Source: Anaeramoeba flamelloides (taxonomy: Eukaryota; Metamonada; Anaeramoebidae). From it: a stretch of DNA of 64,000 nt. The notes below the pieces were generated by a model, which worked only from the letters and a program-made list of their open reading frames with translations, ran no database searches and was not told where the DNA came from. A program made the position numbers and the translations under genes. Below are positions 47,201-58,930 of this stretch, one piece after another. The stretch is from positions 6,510,001 through 6,574,000 of the forward strand of contig JANTQA010000033.1 of NCBI GenBank assembly GCA_027625915.1, read 5' to 3'. Position 1 is the first letter of the stretch; the number at the start of each line of letters is the position of its first letter.

Positions 47201-49714
47201 TCCATGATGCAACGCAAAATTAAATCTTTTTACTTTTTGAATTGGTTTCATTAATTGTCGAACGAACACACCATAATGATTTCTATTAAAATTTCATTAA
47301 CTTTATGATTTGGAAAATTGTTGACTCTGAACATGCAATACCCATGAATTAATTCTTATATTTTTTTGACAACAGTCCGTTTCAACTGAGTGTTCTGTAA
47401 GTAACATTTTTAAATTTTGAATTTTGAATTTCAATTCATCAAAAAAAAAAAATAAATAATTATGCCTTTGGGGATTATACTTTCTTCTCAATTGATTAAA
47501 ATGCCAAAAACGTCAAAAACTTTTTAAACTTAGTTTTTTGAGTGAAAAACAAATTTTGGAATTTAGTTTAGATCTTTTTCTAAAGGGGTGTTACTAAAAA
47601 AGTTTTCAAAATTTTCTATAAAGTACAGCACAACATAAACTCTCCAATATGGCTATTTTCAGATCTTTATTAAAAAACCTTTTTTGATCACATTTTTTTA
47701 AAAGGGCAAAAGATCTATTACTTTTAATTTTTGTTATTTCTAAAATTTGAATCAGAGATTCACTCATTCTTTAATCCACCATTGTCGCAAATATTATACA
47801 AATTTTTAAAAATGTGTGATTATTTTATCCCACATCGAGAATTTTATTAATTAAATTTAATTTTTGTTGTTTCACTATTTTTGAAATGGGGTTTAATATG
47901 AGATACGAAAATTAATTTTTTTTTTTTTTTTAATATACAAATTTATAAACAAATATTTTCAAATAACCACAAAATATTCCAAAACAAATTTAAAGAAAAT
48001 TCCTTTTAAAAATTCAAATCTTAATATCATATCTTCTCATCTCGTATCTTATCATATCATCTCAAATTTTAATTTTCTTATTAATAACAATCTCTCTCTT
48101 TAACTTCTAAAAATTCTCTAAAAGAATGTAAAAGCACATATCGAAATTGGATTGAATGTACAGATGATGCACATTGTTCATGGAAATGGGAAGATGGGAA
48201 AACAGGTCCAGAATGTACAAACTCAACCGACGACAGTCTAACTGCTAATTTTTATGATAGTACTTCCGAAATGGGTCAAAATTTATGTGAATTGCGTGAA
48301 AATTGTGAAGAGTGTCATAACAGTGGTTGCACTTGGTGTAATAACGATGACTTGGGTGTTGGCTTTTGTGTTTATTCTAATGAAACCTCAAATAATTATG
48401 AATGTAAGGAAACAATTTATATCACCGAACAAACCTGCCCATCAGATGATGACACACCCAAATCAAATTGCTCTGATTATACACTGTGTAGCAATTGTAC
48501 TGAATCTGGATGTAGTTGGTGTTCTATTAATGGGGAATCTAATAATGGAAAATGTCGAGACAATTCTCTTCCTTGTACTTCACCTGACCAGTAATTTTTT
48601 ATTTCTAACTTTACATTTCCTTTTGCTTTTCTATTTCTTTTCCCTTTACCCTTTTGTCTTTATTTTCCCCTTTTTCTCCCCCCTTTCGTTTTCGTTTTCG
48701 TTTTTTTTTTCGTTTTCCTATTCCTATTCCTATTCCTCTTTTTTTTTTGTCTTCTTCTCTTCACTGATTACTCGTATTTAGAATTTTGTTTTTTTTTGAT
48801 TCAAATCTAATAAATTTTTATTTCAAAATAATTTTCTCAAATGATTTTTCTTTTCCATTTTCTAACATTCATAACCAACAACACTCCCTAATTAATAAAA
48901 CAAAAGAGAAATCACAGATAGCCAAAATTGTCCAGCTGATAATGAAGAGAAATGCGAAAAAATAAAAGATTGTACAAATTGTAATGATACCGCTAATTGT
49001 GGATGGTGTGAAACGGATTCTTTATTATATATTGGGAAATGTTTATATAAAAACCCGTCGCCATCTGTTGATAAATGCCAGGTAATTGAAAAGGGTGAAT
49101 GGACAACAGAATGTGGAACACAATCGATTTGCTTAGAACATACGAATTGCACTGATTGTAGAGCTGAGGGCGGGTGTGAATGGTGTTATTTGAATGAAGA
49201 TAAGTCACAATGCTTACTTGAAGCGGACTGTACCACATTAAAAGGAACAGTAATTGATGAATGTGAAAAGGATAATTTGAATATATATGACTGTGGCTCA
49301 AAACAAAATTGTTCAGAATGCTTTACAGAATTCCCATGGTGCCAATGGCGATACAGCGGGGATTGGTATCAACACACAGCATGCATCTTTTGGAGCGAAG
49401 CCAGGGTTGAAGCAAAGACTTTGGATGCCATTTCTTGTGATGAATTCGTCGCTTGTCAAAATAGAACAGAATGTAATGATTGTGCTGTCTCACAAGAGAA
49501 TGTTTTGAATTGTGTCTGGTGCCAATCAGGCGATGAAGATGGTGAATGTAAAGAGCACACAGATGCCCAAAATGACGAAAATTGTTCTAAGGTTTGTGAC
49601 TACAATGATGAAGATTCAAGTAGCCCTGCAGCGATCATCAGATTCAATTTCTTTTGTTTGTTTGCTTCCTTTTTTGCATTACTATTTTATTTACAATTTT
49701 CAAACAAATTTTAA
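43797..49714 (+). CDS. Secreted/membrane PSI-module cysteine-rich protein (exons 43797-44211, 48125-48590, 48907-49714)
   Basis: Probably a cell-surface protein. Splicing gives 562 residues: signal peptide at about 1-25 (KKSFLLLVFIILGIILGFI), then about nine cysteine modules, then a C-terminal hydrophobic segment (IIRFNFFCLFASFFALLFYL) with a five-residue tail, so a membrane anchor or GPI signal. The best modules follow the plexin-semaphorin-integrin pattern C-x5-C-x2-C-x4-C-x-W-C: LCELRENCEECHNSGCTWC, DYTLCSNCTESGCSWC, KIKDCTNCNDTANCGWC, EHTNCTDCRAEGGCEWC, NRTECNDCA...NCVWC. Many N-x-T/S sites suggest glycosylation. Exon 1 holds two looser modules. Joins are phase 1 (E139) and phase 2 (Q294) and keep the module spacing. 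No cytoplasmic or enzymatic domain. Ligand and role unknown. An unseen extra exon in the long intron cannot be excluded. Confidence 0.85.
44889..45300. repeat. Fold-back sequence 1 in the PSI intron, ~100-nt arms
   Basis: Left (about 44889-44990) AAAAAAGTTATAAAAGCAAAAA, then AGTTACTCATAGTGTTGTTC, TATTTCATCTTTTTGAG. Right (about 45196-45300) carries the complements CTCAAAAAGGTGAAATA, GAACAACACTATGAGTAAC and GTTATAACTTTTTT. About 200-base loop; several mismatches, so older than the next one. Confidence 0.75.
46283..46708. repeat. Near-perfect inverted repeat 2 in the PSI intron, 123-nt arms
   Basis: Arms 46283-46405 and 46586-46708 pair in exact register. Outer end GAGAATTGCTAATATACATG, inner end CAAGTGACAGGAAACTTG. 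I find one mismatch (TTCAAAA against TGCAAAA). The 180-base spacer is unique AT-rich sequence. A T tract of over 20 bases abuts the left end. Looks recent; no target duplication resolved. Confidence 0.88.
48591..48906 (+). other. PSI gene intron 2 (316 nt, phase 2)
   Basis: Donor CA|GTAATT, acceptor ACAAAAG|AG. The nearby alternative AG acceptors lead straight to stops; this one continues EITDSQNCPADNEEKC. The intron carries TTTTCG and CCTATT short tandem repeats at about 48685-48738. Confidence 0.85.
48685..48738. repeat. Intronic (TTTTCG)n / (CCTATT)n microsatellite
   Basis: Three to four TTTTCG units, a T run, then four CCTATT-like units. Read on the other strand, CGAAAA is the same hexamer that encodes Asn-Glu repeats elsewhere in the window. 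Confidence 0.85.
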
Positions 49715-49806
49715 TTTTTATTCATTGCTTCATATCAAGCTTTATACACCGATTTAACTATCTATCGCAATCTGTTTTTACACTTAATATATCTAAATAA
49801 TGAAAG

Positions 49807-49845
<39 letters not shown>

Positions 49846-52613
49846 TTTTTTTGAAAATGTTATATTTAATATTTATCATCACACTAAAAAGATTTCATAT
49901 TTAATTATTACTCTCTGAAAATTTGATTACTAATTTGAAAGTTAAATTCAAATTTTATTAAAATTTAATAATTTTTTCTTTTTTATTTTTTATTTTTTAT
50001 TTATTTTTACTCTTATTAAATTTTATTCTTTTCAAAGTTTAAAAAATAATAAATCAAATTTATGATAATAAATTTTTTGATTTTGTTATTTTTTATTTTA
50101 TTTAATTTTTGTAAATAATTTGAAAAATACATTATTTTATTTTCAAATTTCTTCTTAAAATGATACAAACTGATTTTTATACAAACATAAACATTAATCC
50201 AGATATTTTTTTTGCCTTCTATTTGTATTTGAACTTGAAAAGGAGACAGAGAATTCAAATTAGTTATTTATTTTCTATTTTTATTTTAATACAGGTTTTA
50301 CAGAGGTCTTTTCAAATTTTAGTGTTACATCGAATATTTCGCAAAAAAAAACATCATTAGATTTTTGTAATCTAGTTCTTACATAACTGAAAATATTTAA
50401 TTTAATTATTTTTTTTAATTTTTTTTTTTTAAAAATTTAACTTTGTGTTTTATATTTTTTTTTATAATTTGGATTGTCAATTGATTTTTAAATATTGATC
50501 TTTCAAATCAGTTTTATTGTTCATCGAGTTGTCAACCGCATGAATATAGTGTGAAAAATATCCCTATTACTCAAATCTTCGATTGTTGATCTCAAAAAAC
50601 ATCCCTTTTATTATTTACGATTATTTACACTTGTAAAAAAAAAAGGGAAAAAACTGAATGATTGACAATTTGACCCATTTTTCTTTATTGTAAATCGTCT
50701 TGTTTTTTTATCATTAATTTCCATTCTGTCCTTTTAAAAAAACTTTGATTTTTCTGTGATTTCTGTGATTTCCATAGTTTTCTGTAATTTTTGTTGAAAA
50801 AAAAAAAGAAAATTTCACAATTAAAAAAAATTACATGGAATAAAAGTAATTATAAGTTTTAGATAAAAATTTAAAAAATAACAATATACGATTCTTGTTA
50901 TTATCGAGGATATTTATAAAAATTATTGAAAGTCAAATTCTAAAATCAAGAATCTAAATTTGAATTTGATATTGGAAAATATTTAACTCAATGATTACAG
51001 CCCTTGAAATGGGAAAAAAAATTTTTTCTATACATACAATAAAGTTTTGTTCAAGGGTTCTTAGTTGACCCATCTGTAAATAAGTTTGAATTTAAAGATT
51101 GTTAAATAATATTTTAAAAAAATCTTTTTCCAAAATCCTGATAATGAATAATAGTAGAAAAGATTTAAAGATATTTAATCATAAATAAAGTTTTAAAACG
51201 TTTATATTATGATTTTAATCTAGTTTTGGTTTTATTTAACTTTTTTCAAATAGTTGTTTCCAAAGACCCGTAAGTTAGAAATTAATCTATTAAATTTATT
51301 TTTTTTCCTTTGTGATTTCTAAAACCGAACAAGTTAGGTAAAGATTTTTTAAAGAAAAGAAAAAGTTGTTTTTCAATTTTAATGAAAATTAAAAAATTTA
51401 AAAGTCTCCAGATTGATTCAATTGGCTATTTTCACTAGTCAAATCGTAAAAGGTATTTGACAACTCGTTTCAATATCTGGTGTTAATCTTATAAAAACTT
51501 TTTTCAGTCATGTTCTTATAATTAGAATGTTATAAAAATAGTAAACTCTACCTACTTTCTTAAAAATACAAAAAACTGTTTCACTTTTGTTTTCCAGTCT
51601 ACTGATATTATTGTTCACCTCCTTCAAAAAAAATAAAAATTTTGTTCTTTCTTGAATAATTTTGCTGTAATCTTGAAATGACAGAAAAAAATATTCTCAA
51701 TTTTGATACTGTGGTTCTTTTCGAATTTAAAAAAAATTCAATTTTATCTCAAAGTTTCAAAAAGAAAGAGATTCTAATTAATAAAACTCAATATTATCAT
51801 GATAAAATGATCTTGTAAACGTCTAGGTTTTTTTGACAAATTAGGATAATTGATGGATAAATATTTGAGAATCTGAAATAAAAAGTTTATTTAGTAATTG
51901 GAAAATGACAGTATATAAAACTTCAAGGCTTCTACAAATTTTTCTAATTTAAAAGGTTTGTAAATGTTCTAAAAGTGTTGATAAGGTTTGGAAAGTGTTC
52001 AAAAGGGAGGAAAGATAGAAGACTTTTTAAAAGTTATGATATCTTGGATTATGATCATGACAAGAATCGTACAATCCATACAAACACTTTCAAGACTTTT
52101 TCGAACTTTTAGACTGACAGCCTGCAAGATTTCAGTTTATGATATTCTTTCATATTTTTTCAAATTTCAAATACTTGATACAAACTTTTATTCACAAAAA
52201 AAGGGTTAAAAAATATGAATTAACAAAAGATAACTTTTTGAATTAAATTGAAATTTTTAAAAAGTTATATAAAAGAAAAATATTGATTTCTTGACTTTCA
52301 ATAACCTGAAACACTTTTTATGAAAATCAAAAATTGTTTGGTTGTTTAAATTACAAGTTTTAAAAAGTTTGAATTGTAGAAACTTTTAAATTGAAAGTTA
52401 TTGAATTTTGATATTGTAATTCCTTTCAAAATTTATAACAATTTCTAAAAAAACTAAGTTGTTGTCTAGTAAAAAAAAGTGACTTTAATTTTTGTGCTTT
52501 TTTTGTTGTGATTCTCCTAAAGAAAAAACCAAAAATAATTCATTTTTTTCCAGTTCTTTTCTTGTTCAGTTTTTCTTCTTTGAACCAAAAAAACACAACA
52601 CTTTATTAGGAAC
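49715..52613. other. Intergenic, 2.9 kb
   Basis: No gene recognised. A 36-base T tract is at 49809-49844, 95 bases past the PSI stop codon. Around 51950-52120 a slightly more balanced stretch has a 73-codon frame, but it has no recognisable protein and is not called. The 60 bases before 52614 are C/A-rich and typical of a 5' leader. Confidence 0.6.
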
Positions 52614-53153
52614 ATGAGTCTTGGTCTCAAAACCTTAAACAAAATTCTTCAAACTTTCAACGAAAAATTGAAAACAAAATTTGAAATCAATCTAAAATTT
52701 GGGCTTACAATAAATAAAAAAGAATTTCTTAATGAGCACCAAAGACTTGGGCTCAAACCCTTTTCGATCAAGTATCTCTTTTCACGATTGGTGATAATAT
52801 TATCTGATCTTATTGTAAATTATGACTTGATTGGAACCTTATCAGAAACACTTGAAAGTGTGTATATTAATTTGAATACAAACACAAACCAAGACGTCAA
52901 AGAAAAAATCAAAACAAAAGAAAAAGTGACAAAAAAGAACCACCACAATTATTCGATCCAATTAATCAAAAAACAAAAGTTAATCTTTTGTTTTAATTAT
53001 TTGGATGGGATCTATGAATTACCTCAAATAAGTGACTTAAAAAAAGAGTTAATGTTAACTCTCAAATACCAAATCCAAGGGACGAATAATTATTTAAATA
53101 ACATTTGCTTAGAAAGAGCACAACTCACATTAAATGAAATACTTGAAATCCCC

Positions 53154-53185
<32 letters not shown>

Positions 53186-55799
53186 ACAAGACAACACTCA
53201 AATCAAACCGATCCCTTTGCAAGTCGATCTTCAATCCTTTTATAATTTAACTTCTGATGATGACATTTATAAATCTATGAGCAATTTAATATGTTCAAAA
53301 GGCTATTATTCATTTACAACAATAAACTCTGCATTTACTTATTGTAAAAGCAAATTAAAAATGCCAGCCAATTTCTTAAGATCGCTTTTTTCTTCGATCG
53401 TCGTTCATAACATTCCTAACACAAACCAAAATGGAATGAAAAAAAACAAAAGGATTGAAATTCATTTAGATCAATCCTTACATCTTTCAAGCAATTTTCT
53501 ATCAAAAAAACAGATATTGACAGCAAAGGAAATTGTGTCTTTTTTGCATCAACTTTTCTTATTAAATGAAGTTTTTAAAAATTCAAAACAAACAACTAAC
53601 ATTTCTGAAAAAACAAAAATAGATAAACAGAAAATTACATTTTTAAAACAATTGTCTTCGTCAATAATCATTCGAAAACTTGGGTTAATAGATTTTCTCT
53701 ATTACACTTATCATTTTATTTCTTTTAATCATTTCACTCTTCAAAACAATGAATTAAACCAAAAACAAAATTCAAACAGAAATAAAAATGAATTAATTTT
53801 TTTACAAGAGAACAAACAAATTAAAAAAGAAAAAGAAAAAGAAAAAGACGAAGACGAAGAAGAAGGGGAAGGGGAAGGAAAGGAGGGAAAAGAAACTTTT
53901 AAAAAACTATTTATTCCGACATTTTATCATGCAATCAAACCATCAAAATTGTTTTTGTTCTCAGAATATCCGAACGAAAAATTAATTTGCTGTATGCCCA
54001 TCAAAAAAATTAACAAAAGAGGATCATTTCAAAAAAGATTACTAATATTAACCAATATAGCAACATACACCATCTTTTATAGGTCAAAAACAAATAAATA
54101 TAATGCAAAGAAAATTCATAGATTTAAACATTCAGATTTTGATTACATATTTTATGGCAAGTTATTTTCAAAAATTACAGAAAATATGCTCAAAGAAAAA
54201 GATCAAAAACAAAACGAAGAAGAAGAAATTGATCAAAAAAAAGAGGAAAAGGAAATGGGAAAGGGGGAGAAAAAGGAAATGGGAAAGGGAAAGGGAAAGG
54301 GAAAGGGAAAGGGAAAAGGAAAGGGAAATCAAAAGGGAAAGCAAAAGGAAAAGGAAAGGAAAATAAAAAATAAGGAAGAATTTCACTATGGGGTTAAATT
54401 GAAAACATTTAAAAGAAGCAATCCAATTCCGAGTCAAATACTGAAAAAATATGATCTTAACAGAAACAAAATATTTGATATTTATCAAAAGATTATTGAA
54501 ATCCAGTTTTCAAAAATCCAAACAAAATTTAAACCAATCCAAATACCCGGAATAAAAAAATATTCAATTTCAAATTGTTGTAGATTAATAATAAATTTTT
54601 TAATTGAGTCAATAAAAAGTAAAAAAATAAAAAAATTACCCAAAATGGATCTGGGAAAACATGGAAATCAAACTCTAATTCAAATTTTGTCATTAATCGA
54701 AGACAAATTTGAAAAAAAATCTTATAACATTAATATCGAGTTCGAAACTGAAGAAATCTTAAACTTACCCCCACTAGTCGAAAAAATGTTCTTAAAGATT
54801 AAAAAAATTGATAAATTAAAAGTACCATTCCCAAAAAAATTATCACTCTATTGGTTTTGCCGAGAAGTAACTAAAAGTATTCAAAAATTGAAAAAAAAAA
54901 ATAATAATTCAAATAACTCTGAAGAGCAACAAGAAACTTTCAATTCACAATTTAAATACCAACTTCCACAATTTAAACCCATTACTATTGCAAAGTTAAT
55001 TACCAAAATCATTAATAGTATTAAAGATTTTGAAAAGCAACAAATTAACCAAAGAAAAACCAAGATAAAAAACTTTACAAATAAAAAAAAATATAATAAT
55101 GATTTTCCGAATAAGAACAAAGGCGAAAGGGGCAGTGGGGATAATGGCAACGACACCGATGATGAGGACGAAGATTCTAAATTACACATAAAAGTTGTAA
55201 ATAACATTGATACACGATCAGAATCAGGATCAGAGTCAGAAAATATTAATGAAAATGAAGAATTGATCGAAATATTAAAAATCACAAAAATGAAATTCCC
55301 AGAAATTAATGGATTGCCAAACTTATATCAGATTTTAAATTCGCTTTTAGATATGGTAAAGAAAATTGATCAGCCAATAAAATTCCCGCGTCCCAAGAAA
55401 ATAGATCTTGAAGAATTAATCAAATTTATCGCGAAAAAATTTCTTGAATATGAAATAGTACCCCTAAATTTCTCTGATCTCGGTGAAAATTTTGTACAAT
55501 ATAATGCTATCAATCAACAAAAAGAGGGATTTTCAGAATTGTTTCTTCCAATTAAAGATCCTTTATTTGAAGAATTAACATTTATCCCGGACCTTGATTT
55601 ATCAAAAATCTCAAAAGAAAAAAAAAAACAACAAATGAAATATTTATCAAAACAAATTGTATGTATGATACACAATATCGCAACAGTAGTAAATTCGCCA
55701 TTTCTTCTAAATGAAACTTTTAAATATTCCATACTTTATAACAAAACTTTGACAGGAGAAATTGTAAATTTTATTGGATTTGGAAAAGCAAAAAAATAA
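52614..55799 (+). CDS. Large unknown protein (1061 aa) with PH/TH1-like centre and repeated helical segments
   Basis: One exon; the ATG at 52614 starts a clean protein. Residues 1-425 are helical and Lys/Asn-rich with an Asn-Glu run near 181-190. At about 440-525 lies a beta-rich stretch (KLFLFSEYPNEKLICCMPI, then KINKRGSFQKRLLILTNIAT) whose 'K-x-KRxLILTNxAxY' pattern resembles PH folds and the myosin-I TH1 tail, which bind acidic phospholipids. A Lys/Glu/Gly run follows (KGKGKG, 545-585). From about 625 to 970 a motif recurs: Pro-Lys/Leu-x-Ile, a gap, then a helix such as LIIFLIESIKSK, LIQILSLIEDKF, FCREVTKSIQKL, LITKIINSIKDF, LYQILNSLLDMVKK, LIKFIAKKFLEYE. I do not recognise the family. The PH/TH1 link is a weak inference; a membrane-associated scaffold would fit. 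Confidence 0.8.
53155..53187 (+). repeat. Coding (GAAAAC)n hexamer repeat
   Basis: Encodes an Asn-Glu run in the 1061-residue protein. A longer GGGAAA-type coding repeat lies at about 54246-54360 (Gly-Lys run). Confidence 0.9.
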
Positions 55800-56199
55800 T
55801 GCATTTTTTTTTTCTTTTTTTTCTTTTCTTTTCTCTCTTTTTGAATAAAATAAAATTCTCAAATAAAAAAGCTATTTTTAAAAAAAATATTTTTTACCGA
55901 AAAAGATTTCAATACAATAGATATTTGGATAAAGAAAAAAGTTACAAATTTTTAAAAATCAAAACACATTCTCCTAGGATAATTTATAAAACTGAAGTAA
56001 AAATAGATCAAGCCCAGAATTTCGATATATATATAAGAAGATATAAACTCAAAAAAAATTTTTGGTTTTGAGCACATATCAAAAAATATAAAATTTGTAC
56101 AAAAAGAATATGAAAATATCAAGTGGGAGAATAGATAACATAAATTCAATGTGATAACTCTTCTATATATAAACCCCTTTTCAGTCAAATGATGACAAG

Positions 56200-56770
56200 T
56201 TTTATTAAAGAAATAAAACAAATTGTCGGAGTTTTATTCAATAATCTTATCAAAACTGATTTAATTTGTAGATTAGAATTATTTTGTCTAATTTTGAATA
56301 ATTTTTTGTTTTTCATTTTTTCTTTTTTTTTTTTTTCTTTTTTTAAAAAAGTCAATTCGAAAAAAAAAAAATGCTTGAAAACTCAAATCAACTTTTAGAA
56401 AAATGTGGCAATGTAATTTATTTCAAAATATAACCATTTACGGGCAAAAAATCTTATTGTTAACAATTTAATTTTAGAGTCAACTTTTAAAATTTTGCAC
56501 GAGACATTCAAATGAAAAGGACATAATTTTTTTTAATCATTTTTTTTTTTCATAAAATATATGTTTGTTCAGTATTTCTTTTATGATTATCGGCCTCTAA
56601 TCTGATGTTTTTAATTTACCTATTTTCTAAACAATCATAGATTGTTGATTCTTAAAAAAAGTGAATTTTTCATTTTTTGTAGTCACTCCCTAAGAAATGG
56701 AGTTTATATACAAAAAATGTCTCAATATTCCAGCCATATTTCCAGCAACAATAAAGATTGTCAATAAATT
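56200..56770 (+). repeat. Dispersed ancient repeat, copy B (partner 12230-12900)
   Basis: Landmarks given at the partner. Here AAAAAAGTCAATTCGAAAAA is at about 56344, TTTGTTCAGTATTTCTTTTA at about 56563 and GAAATGGAGTTTATAT at about 56694. Confidence 0.6.
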
Positions 56771-57269
56771 TTTTTTTATTCTTCATTTTATTGTTCTTCT
56801 TATTTGGGCACCGTTTCTTTTTACAGAAAACATAACTAGAGTTTAAAGTTTTTTCTTGATCGATCACTAATAAGAAGTAAAATTGCTCTTTCTTCTTTTT
56901 GGTTCTTTAACTTTTGAAGGTTATAAACTACATTTTTAAAAAACATTTATTAGGTATTTAAAGCTCATTTTATGAAGGCTTTATTATTTATTTGATCATG
57001 TTATTTAGATAATATTTTACCTTTGCTGTCATAAAAATAATTAAAAAAATAATTGTTTGTTTTTTAAAGATTTTATAGTTTATTATGTTTTAATAATTTT
57101 ATTTTGAATTTTCACAAATGACTTGATAATATGCAATATCACAAAAGCCTTAAATAATTTAAATATTTAGGATTATTTCAAACCAAATAAAAATTCTAGA
57201 TCCAAAATAAAAACGATTAATTATCAAAATCTCAAAAAATAATAAAATAAATAAATAAATTCTAATATA

Positions 57270-58330
57270 CGACACTACAAGGAAAAAAGAATTACGAATA
57301 TTAAAGTTAGCCAAAACGAAACATTTTCGATTTTACTTACACATTGTTTATAAATTATTTTTTAAAAGTTATGATAATTTTATTTAATTAAGAAAATACA
57401 TCTATTGGACTCATTAAGATTCAAATACCCCCTTTTCAAAATTCAAGACTTTTGAAAAAAAGCCTATTATTGGGTATATTTTTTTTGGTATTGTATACGA
57501 CGAATGAACTTTTTATTGAAAATAAAGTAAGAAAAAATAATAATGGGTTTAAAAAAATTGTAGAAAAAAAACTACAAGAAATAATGTTAAAACTCAAATA
57601 TGAAAAAAAAATAAAATGATTAAAAAATATTCCAAAAATAGAGAAAAAAATAGTTTTTCAATATGATTTAGCGATATCTTGTGAAAAATAAATTTGATTT
57701 TATTATTAAATTGAAAAATATGATTAATTTTTATATTATTATTAAATAACAGATTAAAATAATCTCTCTACTAAGTCAAATAAAAATTTCAACAATTTTA
57801 AAATTAAAAATTGAAAAAAATGTGACTGAAAATTTTAATTTTTTTTTTTAATCCCAATGATATCAATTCAACTTCTTTAAACCTTTTCAAAATTGTTATA
57901 TATAACTGTCAAATCTAAAACCCGGAAATTTCTGAAACCCGGTAATTCCATTTTTCTGATCAATTGAAAATATTAGTAAAATGTCAAAAATATACTCCCA
58001 TTTTACAGACAAATAACCCAATTACCCAGCGACTTATAACCTTCCCAATTAGAGTATTGGTTAAATATTCTGAATTCACCAAAGAGTTAAAAATGGTGGA
58101 TTCAGAATATTTAACCAATACTCTAATTGGGAAGGTTATAAGTCGCTGGGTAATTGGGTTATTTGTCTGTAAAATGGGAGTATATTTTTGACATTTTACT
58201 AATATTTTCAATTGATCAGAAAAATGGAATTACCGGGTTTCAGAAATTACCGGGTTTTAGATTTGATGGTAATGTTTATTATATAAGTTTATTTCAAAAA
58301 TACAAAATTTAGAGTTTTTTTTTCAGAAAA
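57270..58330 (+). repeat. Dispersed ancient repeat, copy B, interrupted by a palindrome (partner 39895-40620)
   Basis: Collinear with the partner up to AAAATTGTTATATA at about 57900 and again from AATGTTTATTATATAAG at about 58271, through AAATTTAGAG. The sequence in between (57905-58270) is absent from the partner and is the palindrome listed next. Confidence 0.75.
57909..58266. mobile_element. Near-perfect 358-bp palindrome (fold-back insertion)
   Basis: Arms of 173 bases, 57909-58081 and 58094-58266, pair in exact register around a 12-base loop (AAGAGTTAAAAA). I find about two mismatches (one beside the loop, one in the CCCGG-AATT motif). Outer ends read TCAAATCTAAAACCCGG and its complement. 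Each arm carries the motif ACCCGGTAATT twice. Because the arms match, both strands show the same 75-codon frame, which I take as a by-product. Absent from the related repeat at 39.9-40.6 kb, so it was inserted here. Recent by its arm identity. Confidence 0.92.
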
Positions 58331-58609
58331 TTTTCCGAGTTATCAAATGCCACGATATATTTATATTTTATTAAAGTAAGGTTTAATTAAAAGTAAAGGG
58401 TATAAGTTCTAGATATTTTTCAAATTGATTCAAATAATATATCGTACTTATTATTGAAAAATTAAAAAATATATTATTTACTAGGGGTGAAAAATTGATT
58501 AATTTAATTTTTAATCCCTGTAAATTATTTTTCCAAATTAAAATTATGAAACATAAATATTGTTATTTCAGTATTTGATAATTGATTTTTAGAACTAGTA
58601 AAAGTAATT

Positions 58610-58930
58610 ATTTTTGTAATTTTTTAATTTTGAGATTTATTTAATAATTATTAACATTTAAAGCAGAAATATTAATTATTTAATTACATTTTTCTAAATC
58701 TAGCTGTATTATCAAGATATTTCCAATATTTATGAAAAAAATTGTCAAACGAATCCATTGCTAACCTTATTTATTTTTTTATAACAAATATCGATTTTTT
58801 TAGTAATTAATACAAATTCCGAGATAAATTTAAGAAAGATATTATGAATTTTGGTGTCTGAGTATTGATAAAAAAATCTTGTAGTATGTCTAGAAATGTA
58901 TTATTATTATTTTTTTTTATAAATTCAAGT
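58610..58930 (+). repeat. Dispersed ancient repeat, copy B (partner 3940-4250)
   Basis: Landmarks given at the partner. It directly follows the 57270-58330 repeat, so the two may be parts of one larger ancestral unit. Confidence 0.45.

Larger units (their letters stand above)
44212..48124 (+). other. Giant intron 1 (3913 nt, phase 1) of the PSI gene
   Basis: Donor G|GTAATT, acceptor CTCTAAAAG|AA, rebuilding a GAA codon before CKSTYRNW. Contains two fold-back sequences (listed), T and A tracts and otherwise featureless AT-rich sequence. The TCTCTC and TTTAACTTCTAA run before the acceptor could hold the branch point. Confidence 0.8.

Noticed and set aside
51988-52209. 73-codon frame upstream of the 1061-residue gene
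   Set aside because: No likely start or domain, and the codons drift to A/T-only after 40 residues.
57964-58211. Two 75-codon frames, one on each strand, with almost the same protein
   Set aside because: They are the two arms of the palindrome read from each side. No codon bias, no family likeness; a by-product of symmetry.
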